Source: Pseudobdellovibrionaceae bacterium (lineage in GTDB: Bacteria; Bdellovibrionota; Bdellovibrionia; Bdellovibrionales; Bdellovibrionaceae). From it: a DNA stretch of 6,049 bases. The DNA lies in NCBI GenBank assembly GCA_947374445.1, contig CANCBY010000158.1, forward strand, positions 1-6,049, in the 5' to 3' direction. Below the pieces are notes generated by a model, which made no database searches, was not told where the DNA came from, and was given only the letters and a program-made list of their open reading frames with translations. The translations under genes were made by a program, and so were the position numbers. Of this stretch, positions 1 to 4,883 are shown one piece after another (the first letter of the stretch is position 1; the number at the start of each line of letters is the position of its first letter).

Positions 1-167
1 ATGTACTCTGCGCCCTGGGTATCACGGCCCGTGGATCTTGCAAAAATATCTTGGAGTTCAGGCAGAGAATAATAGCCCTGGCCGATCGCACGATCAGTGA
101 ATGCCTTGAGATTTTCAAGATCTTTGAATTGCAGGGCTTCTATTGCGAACGATGTAGCAAATGACAT
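1..167 (-). CDS. N-terminal fragment of a small protein, possibly GNAT-type acetyltransferase
   Basis: An open frame runs from an ATG at 167 to the left edge, giving 55 codons with no stop. It begins MSFATSFAIEALQFKDLENL and continues with KAFTDRAIGQGYYSLPELQD, then IFARSTGRDTQGAEY. The opening strand, the helix with a 'FTDRAIGQGYYS' turn and the 'ELQDIFARS' helix recall the N-terminus of GNAT N-acetyltransferases, but the acetyl-CoA loop would lie outside the window, so this is a guess from partial sequence. No good Shine-Dalgarno sequence precedes the ATG. An in-frame TTG at 173 is an alternative start, and a stop at 186-188 closes the frame upstream. The gene follows lpxC on the same strand after a 113-base gap. 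That gap contains an inverted repeat CCGTC(190-194)/GACGG(216-220), so it may be transcribed with lpxC or separately. Confidence 0.55.
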   Translation of the reverse strand, partial: MSFATSFAIEALQFKDLENLKAFTDRAIGQGYYSLPELQDIFARSTGRDTQGAEY

Positions 168-280
168 AGGCAAATCTGAAGTACATCAGCCGTCACACAG
201 AGTCCAGTGAGTGAAGACGGGATTTAAGTAAGGAACTAAAAAACCACTAAATAACTTGGAGTGTTAGAACTCCGCTACAA

Positions 281-1180
281 CTACCAGCCGTCAGTGCGAA
301 GTTTCGTCGACTCCGACAGGCCCGCTCCGAGATCCATCTCGCGGTAGGAATCTGGGCTTTCTAAAATCTTACGCACCAACTTGTTCATAACGTCGTGGCC
401 CGCTTTGTAAAGAACCACATGACCCATCAGTGGGAGTCCCAAAGTTACAAGGTCACCCAGCGCATCGAGAGCCTTGTGCCGAACAAACTCATTCGCAAAG
501 CGCAGCCCTTCGGGATTTAAAATATGAGTTTCATCGAGCCCAATGGCATTCTCTAAACTGCCGCCCATAGCGAGCCCGCGCTTTTGCAGCTCTTCAACAT
601 CTTTGATAAAACCAAAGGTGCGCGCTCTTGCGATCTCGCGAGCAAACGATTGTTCGTTGATATCAAGATCAAATTTCTGCTTTCCAATCGCAGGATGCGG
701 AAAATCAATGGTCACAGAAACTCTGAGCCCCTGATACGGAAGCACATAGGCTTGCTTATCACCCTCTGAAAAATAAATCGGCCGAGTGATCGAACAGTAT
801 TTGCGCGGTTGATCTTGCTCGATCATTCCGACCGTCAACAGTGCTTGCAAAAATTGATCAGCACTGCCATCGGTGATTGGAATCTCGGGGCCGTCCAACT
901 CCACAAAAAGATTATCAATACGAAGCGCTGATAAAGCTGACAAACAATGCTCTACCGTGGCGACAGAAAACTCAGGCCCGCCGAGCGTTGTCGCGTAACC
1001 CGTAGCTGTCACGTTGAATGCGTGCGCCCTTACCGAAGGACGCCCCGGCAAATCGGTGCGCACAAAATGAACTCCAGCCCCCGCCGGTGCCGGGACAAAG
1101 GTCAGTATGCAGGGTGCGCCTGAATGAAGCCCTATACCTTGGACCTGGGCCCTTTTGCGAATCGTCTTCTGTAGAAACAT
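281..1180 (-). CDS. lpxC: UDP-3-O-acyl-N-acetylglucosamine deacetylase LpxC
   Basis: LpxC is the zinc-dependent cytoplasmic deacetylase that removes the N-acetyl group from UDP-3-O-acyl-GlcNAc, the committed step of lipid A synthesis. The 299-residue product matches the family's usual length of about 305. Visible motifs, numbered from the ATG at 1180, are: GIGLHSG (15-21); TVEHCLSAL (75-83), carrying E77 and zinc ligand H78; GPEIPITDGSADQF (97-110); RARTFGF (185-191); GGSLENAIG (206-214); EFVRHKALDALGDL (231-244), with H235 and D239 as further zinc ligands; and GHDVMNKL (261-268), with H262 as the general acid/base. All catalytic positions are present, so the enzyme should be active. The frame stays open upstream to a TTG at 1216. 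The ATG at 1180 is preferred because MFLQKTIRKRAQVQGIGLHS aligns with the start of known LpxC proteins. Neither start has a clear Shine-Dalgarno sequence. Being essential, it marks this part of the window as core chromosome. Confidence 0.97.
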   Translation of the reverse strand: MFLQKTIRKRAQVQGIGLHSGAPCILTFVPAPAGAGVHFVRTDLPGRPSVRAHAFNVTATGYATTLGGPEFSVATVEHCLSALSALRIDNLFVELDGPEIPITDGSADQFLQALLTVGMIEQDQPRKYCSITRPIYFSEGDKQAYVLPYQGLRVSVTIDFPHPAIGKQKFDLDINEQSFAREIARARTFGFIKDVEELQKRGLAMGGSLENAIGLDETHILNPEGLRFANEFVRHKALDALGDLVTLGLPLMGHVVLYKAGHDVMNKLVRKILESPDSYREMDLGAGLSESTKLRTDGW

Positions 1181-1182
1181 GT

Positions 1183-1211
1183 TTGAGAATCTAGTCCATT
1201 CCGCCGAAAAT
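1183..1211 (+). promoter_or_regulatory. Candidate sigma70-type promoter for the small lipoprotein gene
   Basis: TTGAGA (1183-1188) lies 17 bases before GAAAAT (1206-1211), a 5/6 and a 4/6 match to the consensus -35 and -10 boxes. Transcription would begin near 1218. That leaves a leader of about 15 bases with a GAGATGG sequence in front of the TTG start at 1233. The -35 box lies just upstream of the lpxC start codon, so the two genes' control regions interlock. This was found by eye only. Confidence 0.3.
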
Positions 1212-1226
1212 AACAATGTGAGATGG

Positions 1227-1254
1227 ACTATATTGGCCTATTTATTCGCAAGAA
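1227..1254 (-). promoter_or_regulatory. Candidate sigma70-type promoter for lpxC
   Basis: Read on the minus strand, TTCTTG (1254-1249) lies 16 bases before TATAGT (1232-1227). The -10 box matches the consensus at 5/6 positions, while the -35 is weak. The predicted start near 1220 gives an lpxC leader of about 40 bases. The promoter lies inside the first codons of the divergent lipoprotein gene, so transcription of the two genes could interfere. Confidence 0.35.
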
Positions 1255-1553
1255 CTCGTCTGCAAAACAAGCTCCCTCTGCCTAGGGTGGCGCTGATCGC
1301 TGTGGTGTTGAGTGGGTCGAATTTGATTTCTTGTGCTTCTGCAAAAACGAGCAAAGAAGTGATGGAAGAACGAAACTCCTCGGCCCGTCCACGCTCTGCC
1401 GCTTATGCCGCCGACAATTTTTATTTAGACAACAGAAACCCCGCCGATCGCGAAACGCGAGGATGGGATTTTTTTTACAAACATTGCAAATTAATGGGGC
1501 GAGAAAATACTGCCCCCAATAAGGCCGACTGGGATTGCACAGATCCGAAGTAG
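1233..1553 (+). CDS. Small putative lipoprotein of unknown function
   Basis: I do not recognise the family. A hydrophobic stretch (LPRVALIAVVLSGSNLISC) ends in a lipobox LISC whose cysteine is encoded at 1332-1334, followed by ASAKTSKE. This predicts signal peptidase II processing and lipid anchoring, with a mature protein of about 73 residues. The mature part is polar and charged, with YLDNRNPADRETRGWDFFYK, and contains two further cysteines (in YKHCKL and DWDCTDPK) that could form a disulfide. The start is uncertain. TTG at 1233 is chosen because GAGATGG lies just upstream and it gives the most normal signal-peptide n-region. GTG at 1218 is the main alternative. ATG at 1179 or 1155 would put a leader of about 50-60 residues before the lipobox and overlap the lpxC start. 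The gene diverges from lpxC and converges on the transglycosylase gene, 20 bases away. Confidence 0.65.
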   Translation: MAYLFARTRLQNKLPLPRVALIAVVLSGSNLISCASAKTSKEVMEERNSSARPRSAAYAADNFYLDNRNPADRETRGWDFFYKHCKLMGRENTAPNKADWDCTDPK

Positions 1554-1573
1554 GCCGAAGTAAATTTAATAAA

Positions 1574-3163
1574 TTATTTCAGAACCGTGACCTTTTGTGC
1601 TCCTGCAACTGCATCGGCTTTTGGCTGATTCTCCATCATTTGGTACCAATACAGATTTCTCAAAATTGAAGCCACGTACTCACGAGTTTCGCGGTACGGA
1701 ATAAGATCTTTAAATAACACCGGGTTCTTCACTTGATAGCGCACCACCCATCTATCAACTGCGCCAGATCCCGCATTGTAAGCCGCAAGCGCTAGCACCA
1801 GATTGCCTTCGTAGCGGCGAAGCAGATGAGACAAAAATGTTGTGCCAACGCGAAGGTTTTTTGTGGGATCCAACAGATCTTTTTTTGACATCGCCATCTT
1901 CAAACTCCGAGCTGTGCCAGGCATCATCTGCATCAAGCCACGAGCTCCCACCCGAGAGACGGCACCCCGGTCAAAGGCACTTTCTTGGCGGACCAGCGCC
2001 ATCACCAAGTAGGGATCAAGACTGTTTTTTTGCGCCTCAACTTCGATCTCGGCAAAATACCATTTAGGATAAAAAAGTCTCATAGTAGTCAGATTTTTTA
2101 GAGTCGGATTTTGCGATAGGGCCCGCGCCAAGGATTGAAACGTGACAAGACCATACTGAGTCATCGACGCCAAGTGCGCGACATAGATTAAAAAATGAGG
2201 CTCAAGATTGGTCCAAGTCTCTTCAGGCACCCATGACAAATAACGACGAGCTTTATCAAACTCATTTTTTTCAATGGCAAGTTCCACTTGCCCGATCAGT
2301 ACATTGAGCTTGTCATCTTTTTGTGTGCGCACCAAGGCTCTTGGAGTAGTGCGTGATCCTATCACTCCACCGATGTCTTCGTTTTCGTCTTGAAGCTCAC
2401 GGATGGCGTGGTAGCTGAGCGGATAGGCTTGATAGAGATTCAAAGCCAATTGCTTGCGATCAACCTTTTGATCTTCACAAAAGTTCTTCCAGTACTGCGC
2501 ACGCGAAAAAAGAAATTTAACTTCGCTCGTGTTTAGCACCGAAGGCCAATACTGCAGTGACCTTGGACAATCTTGATCTGCAATCGAAAACAAAGCCAAG
2601 CGATAAGCCGCGCGGCCTTTGACCTCGCCCGCCCCGCACGTATAGGCCTTGAGATAAAGCTCAACAGCTTTGCTTTTTGCAGCGACTTCCGGAAAGTCGC
2701 GCTCGCTTTGTGAGGCCATGGCAAGACTTAGCTGTGCGGGGGCGCAAGTCTCATCCGTGGTGATTTTTTGCATGATGTTTTTCATCTGTGTGGCACTCAG
2801 AACTTCGCTGGCACGAATGATCGTATCCAAGCTTGCAGTTTCGAGAGCTTTAAAATCAAGAGCTCTCAGTGCTCTTAATACGGCTCGGGGTGCTGGCTGC
2901 TTGCCGGCTTTGGCCTCGGCTTGTTTTTTAAATTGATTTTTCAAATCTAAAAGTTGCTCATCTGTGAGCTGTGCTGGAGCAGGCAAATTAAGCAAAGCAC
3001 GGCCCGTGAGTTTCTGTTGGATAGCTGAGTTTAAATCAATACTCACGTTGGCCTCAGGTTCGACTAATTTTGGCGGGGTTGGTGTCACTGCAACTTTAGG
3101 TTGAGTGCTAGAGCAACTGACCATTAAGGGAATAAAAACTGTGAGGAGATAAATTCGATTCAT
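1574..3163 (-). CDS. Lipoprotein soluble-lytic-transglycosylase (SLT) family murein hydrolase
   Basis: The 529-residue product starts with a lipoprotein signal peptide (MNRIYLLTVFIPLMVSC; C17 is the probable lipidated cysteine, with Met rather than Leu at -3). A Pro/Val-rich linker follows to about residue 40. Residues about 45-370 are a helical region rich in Ala, Leu and Tyr, resembling the superhelical arm of Slt70-type enzymes (for example AYPLSYHAIREL at 246-257). The C-terminal SLT domain, about 371-510, carries VRQESAF with catalytic glutamate E394, GARGLMQMMPGTA (407-419) and LAAYNAGSGAVDRW (459-472), then PYRETREYVASILRN. These motifs identify enzymes that cleave the MurNAc-GlcNAc bond of peptidoglycan with 1,6-anhydro product formation. 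Activity in the periplasm is inferred from the signal. The ATG at 3163 is supported by AGGTGA (3175-3170), 6 bases upstream. Four further cysteines (140, 176, 199, 229) lie in the helical arm. The gene stands alone on its strand. Confidence 0.95.
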   Translation of the reverse strand: MNRIYLLTVFIPLMVSCSSTQPKVAVTPTPPKLVEPEANVSIDLNSAIQQKLTGRALLNLPAPAQLTDEQLLDLKNQFKKQAEAKAGKQPAPRAVLRALRALDFKALETASLDTIIRASEVLSATQMKNIMQKITTDETCAPAQLSLAMASQSERDFPEVAAKSKAVELYLKAYTCGAGEVKGRAAYRLALFSIADQDCPRSLQYWPSVLNTSEVKFLFSRAQYWKNFCEDQKVDRKQLALNLYQAYPLSYHAIRELQDENEDIGGVIGSRTTPRALVRTQKDDKLNVLIGQVELAIEKNEFDKARRYLSWVPEETWTNLEPHFLIYVAHLASMTQYGLVTFQSLARALSQNPTLKNLTTMRLFYPKWYFAEIEVEAQKNSLDPYLVMALVRQESAFDRGAVSRVGARGLMQMMPGTARSLKMAMSKKDLLDPTKNLRVGTTFLSHLLRRYEGNLVLALAAYNAGSGAVDRWVVRYQVKNPVLFKDLIPYRETREYVASILRNLYWYQMMENQPKADAVAGAQKVTVLK

Positions 3164-3239
3164 TTCGGGTCACCTAAGATTGATGTGAATGATAAACCTT
3201 CAGTTTCGTTGCATTTAAAAAATTTGCAGAAGAAACATC

Positions 3240-3267
3240 ATTCTACTCTTATTCTTGCAAACACCAA
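3240..3267 (-). promoter_or_regulatory. Candidate promoter of the lytic transglycosylase gene
   Basis: On the minus strand, TTGGTG (3267-3262) is separated by 16 bases from TAGAAT (3245-3240). The -10 is a 5/6 match and the -35 only 3/6. A start near 3233 would give a leader of about 70 bases before the ATG at 3163. Visual match only. Confidence 0.3.
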
Positions 3268-3693
3268 AGTCTAGTAAGTCCGAATAGATTTTTCAGTTAA
3301 ACGCGAACGGGCAAGACCTTGATCTGGGTGCCGACTAATTCATTTAGTAACTGAATGGTCCGATAAAACAGCTTTTGCACTCCACTTCTAATTTAAACGT
3401 CTTTCTAGAGGCAGAATTAAAACTATAAACCGTCTAGGCGGAACAATCAGTGAACTTCAAAAAAATATGGGGCATATCAGACCCATCAAACAGCAGAAAT
3501 TTTTGGTCGGCATGCAGCGCTCAAGTCTAATTTAAATGATTCTGTGGCCGCGCAAGAATCAGGGCAAGTTTCATTATCGTAACTTGAATTTTGAGAGTTT
3601 TGAGGAATTTTGGAATAAAGGCGGCCGTAAGAATTCAAAAAATACTCGTCACTCTCACTTAAAAACAGTCTCGATCCAAAAATTCTCGAAGTT

Positions 3694-3724
3694 GTCGGCC
3701 GGTAAAAAATCTTGCGGCCGCGAC
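3694..3724. repeat. GC-rich inverted repeat around paired CGGCCG motifs
   Basis: GTCGGCCG (3694-3701) can pair with CGGCCGCGAC (3715-3724) if two bases are bulged, around a loop of 13 bases that contains a run of A. The right arm includes the perfect 8-base palindrome GCGGCCGC (3714-3721). It stands out as a GC island within A+T-rich sequence. No T-run follows on either strand, so it is not an obvious intrinsic terminator. Confidence 0.4.
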
Positions 3725-3919
3725 GCCAACTACTTTGGTCTTAAAATATTATAACAAAAACTTGTTTGGCTTTGAAGAAATTCTTTTTGCCAATGTCGAA
3801 ACGGGATTGGAATTTCCTAGAATGAATTTGGTAAAAGAAAAAACTTTCTGCCATTTTGTTTTTGTGAGAATTTTGGCTCATTCGGATTCATGCATGCCTA
3901 GCGTGCGCGTATTTTTTGG

Positions 3920-3947
3920 GTCCCTAAAAAGGGGTGGTACCAGGGAC
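3920..3947. repeat. REP-like hairpin with alternative pairings
   Basis: GTCCCT (3920-3925) is inverted as AGGGAC (3942-3947). The same CCCT can instead pair with AGGG at 3930-3933 across an AAAA loop, so two mutually exclusive hairpins are possible. The loop of the longer form carries the palindrome GGTACC (3936-3941). Similar GGTACC/AGGGACAGG-type sequences are, as I recall, dispersed as REP-type palindromes in some bacterial genomes. Only one copy is visible here, so this label is tentative. Confidence 0.35.
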
Positions 3948-3961
3948 AGGAATGTTGACGT

Positions 3962-3981
3962 TCGAAATTTGCAAATTTCGA
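3962..3981. repeat. Perfect 20-base palindrome
   Basis: TCGAAATTTGCAAATTTCGA is its own reverse complement over all 20 positions. It is followed by a direct repeat, TCGAGAAT at 3978-3985 and again at 3988-3995, spaced 10 bases apart, which is one helical turn. A perfect palindrome of this length suits a dimeric protein binding site or a remnant end of a mobile element. No gene nearby is obviously controlled by it. Confidence 0.5.
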
Positions 3982-4077
3982 GAATAATCGAGAATTCTTT
4001 GGAAAAAGTCGGCCGCACTTCAACCGCTTTTATTTTTGAAGCACAAGACAAAGCTTTTCTATAAATATCTGTCCTTC

Positions 4078-4099
4078 AAAAAATCAGCAAAGATTTGCT
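4078..4099 (-). terminator. Probable intrinsic terminator after the immunity-like gene
   Basis: Read on the minus strand, AGCAA-ATCT-TTGCT (4099-4086) forms a 5-pair stem with a 4-base loop, and then GATTTTTT (T-run at 4083-4078) follows. It lies about 40 bases beyond the stop codon at 4139. The stem is short and A+T-rich, so termination may be partial. An 11-base direct repeat, CTTCAAAAAAT (4074-4084 and 4098-4108), supplies a second T-run just before the hairpin on the minus strand. Confidence 0.45.
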
Positions 4100-4138
4100 T
4101 CAAAAAATTGGCGAATTCAGGCTTTTGAGCTCTGACAT

Positions 4139-4537
4139 TTACTTCTTTAAATAGTTTGAAAGTTGACTTATCCCATCAGGAAACTCTACCTCCCAAGCTT
4201 CATTTCCGGTAAAATTGAATATTTGTAGTTTTGCCCTGTTCTCAAAAGCAAGTTCGAGATCTCCAGTTTCCCTATCAGTTTTTGCCATTAAAATTTTTTG
4301 CTTTCCGATGCTGCTAATCAAATTTCCAACTGCATCAATCGGCGCGGCAAGGCCATATTTTTGCTGATGATCGAAGCTGCTAAAGTTGTCCTCTTTTAAA
4401 CAGATTAGACGCCAATATCCTGCATAGATACGAGCGCCGTCAGAAAGCGTTATCCAGCAACTGTCGTCCTCTGGCTCAATGCTTTCGATCGATAGCCCTG
4501 CTAATTCGGACAAACGGTTTTCAAATTTCTCAAACAT
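4139..4537 (-). CDS. Putative immunity protein of a polymorphic toxin module
   Basis: This is an intact 132-residue soluble protein with no signal peptide or membrane segment. It is acidic and appears strand-rich: a short N-terminal helix (MFEKFENRLSELAGLSIESI), then SCWITLSDGARIYAGYWRLI, a central FDHQQKYGLAAPIDAVGNL, and a C-terminal TGDLELAFEN...LQIFNFTGNEAWEVEF. The pattern 'WxxxxxDGxxIxxxxWRL...DHxQKxGLxxPxDA...GDLxLxFEN...xEAWE' recalls small proteins of the DUF6188 type, often seen as immunity or immunity-like genes. That family name is from memory and untested. The start ATG at 4537 has a strong Shine-Dalgarno GAGGAG (4551-4546), 8 bases upstream. It overlaps the stop codon of the preceding toxin remnant, which suggests the pair were once translationally coupled. 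The gene's placement directly after a toxin tip is the main argument for the immunity role: binding and neutralising the toxin in the cytoplasm. Confidence 0.75.
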   Translation of the reverse strand: MFEKFENRLSELAGLSIESIEPEDDSCWITLSDGARIYAGYWRLICLKEDNFSSFDHQQKYGLAAPIDAVGNLISSIGKQKILMAKTDRETGDLELAFENRAKLQIFNFTGNEAWEVEFPDGISQLSNYLKK

Positions 4538-4549
4538 TATATTAACTCC

Positions 4550-4834
4550 TCAAGGGCAAATATGCCCGGCAGGATCTTTTTTGCAAACAGCTTTTCCATT
4601 AATGTCTAGATACCGTCCACCTGAGTCTTGAATTCTACCATAACCATTCGGATATTGCGTTGTTGGGTCCATTAATCGAATGGTGCCTCCCCCGTGCATA
4701 GAGCTTGGAGGATCTATACGCAATCCTTGCCCATTGTTTGCAACTCCAACTTGTGAGCCTGCAGGTGCCACTGCTGCTTGCCCATTAGGTGCAACATATA
4801 TTGTACTGCTCTGGCATTTTGAAGTAAATGGAAC
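4550..4834 (-). pseudogene. Truncated C-terminal tip of a polymorphic toxin, cut by an IS3 element
   Basis: From the IS junction at 4834 the frame reads 94 residues to a TGA at 4550: VPFTSKCQSSTIYVAPNGQA, then AVAPAGSQVGVANNGQGLRI, a Gly-rich turn, TIRLMDPTTQYPNGYGRIQD, and finally SGGRYLDINGKAVCKKDPAG followed by HICP. The order 'TIYVxPxGQA...PAGS', 'xIRxMDPTTxYPNGYxRxxxxxGxxxDxxGK' and terminal 'HI-P' recalls the C-terminal toxin tips of secreted Rhs/CdiA-like and other polymorphic toxins. The exact toxin family is not assigned. Going upstream, the frame meets a TAG at 4840-4838 just inside the IS, so the delivery part of the protein is absent from the window. There is no in-frame ATG before residue 46, only GTG at 4771 without a Shine-Dalgarno sequence, so little translation is expected. 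The C-terminal end itself looks undamaged. Confidence 0.75.
4800..4828 (-). promoter_or_regulatory. Candidate promoter inside the toxin remnant
   Basis: On the minus strand, TTTACT (4828-4823) is exactly 17 bases from TACAAT (4805-4800), a 4/6 and a 5/6 match to sigma70 boxes. It lies just outside the IS end and points towards the immunity-like gene. It could keep that gene expressed after the toxin's own promoter was lost. Chance occurrence in A+T-rich coding DNA is quite possible. Confidence 0.25.
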
Positions 4835-4883
4835 TGTCTAGCTTTTTTTAGTTCGGACTTTTCGGCCAATTTTTTAGGATAAT

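Larger units (their letters stand above)
3268..4077. other. Gene-poor A+T-rich interval
   Basis: No convincing gene is seen over about 800 bases. Two plus-strand open frames exist (ATG 3536-3754, 72 codons; TTG 3735-4064, 109 codons), but neither has a ribosome binding site, a recognisable domain or normal-looking composition. A short minus-strand stretch near 3381-3298 reads VQKLFYRTIQLLNELVGTQI and then KVLPVRV before a stop. It looks protein-like, is closed upstream by a stop and may be a relic. The interval instead contains several palindromic elements, listed separately, and the motif CGGCCG at 3622, 3696, 3715 and 4010 (plus GGCCGC at 3546) in otherwise A+T-rich DNA. It marks the transition from core genes to the toxin/IS region and may be decayed accessory DNA. 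Confidence 0.6.

Noticed and set aside
238..273. Possible lpxC terminator (GGAGT/ACTCC hairpin and a T-run on the minus strand)
   Set aside because: The stem has only 5 pairs and the T-run begins about 14 bases after it, too far for a standard intrinsic terminator.
543..769. Plus-strand open frames inside lpxC
   Set aside because: They are antisense shadows of the strongly conserved lpxC coding frame.
1181..1216. Upstream TTG start at 1216 extending LpxC by 12 residues
   Set aside because: The extra residues (MLFSAEWTRFSN) do not match known LpxC N-termini, which begin right before the QKTI..GIGLHSG segment. The ATG at 1180 fits better.
1155..1232. Start of the small lipoprotein at ATG 1155 or ATG 1179
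   Set aside because: Either would put a leader of about 50-60 residues before the lipobox and overlap the lpxC start region. A start at 1233 or 1218 gives a more normal lipoprotein signal peptide.
1837..2936. Open frames on both strands inside the transglycosylase gene
   Set aside because: They overlap an unmistakable SLT-family gene and have no features of their own.
3298..3381. Short minus-strand protein-like stretch (VQKLFYRTIQLLNELVGTQI...)
   Set aside because: It is under 30 codons and closed by a stop just upstream, with no ribosome binding site. It may be a relic of a gene but cannot be supported as a feature.
3536..3754. 72-codon plus-strand open frame
   Set aside because: It has no ribosome binding site, no recognisable domain, and its content is shaped by the CGGCCG repeats (GGR, SAG, CGR). 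It is probably chance in repeat DNA.
3735..4064. 109-codon plus-strand open frame starting at TTG
   Set aside because: It has a weak start without a Shine-Dalgarno sequence and runs straight through the REP-like hairpin and the 20-base palindrome, which argues against a protein-coding role.
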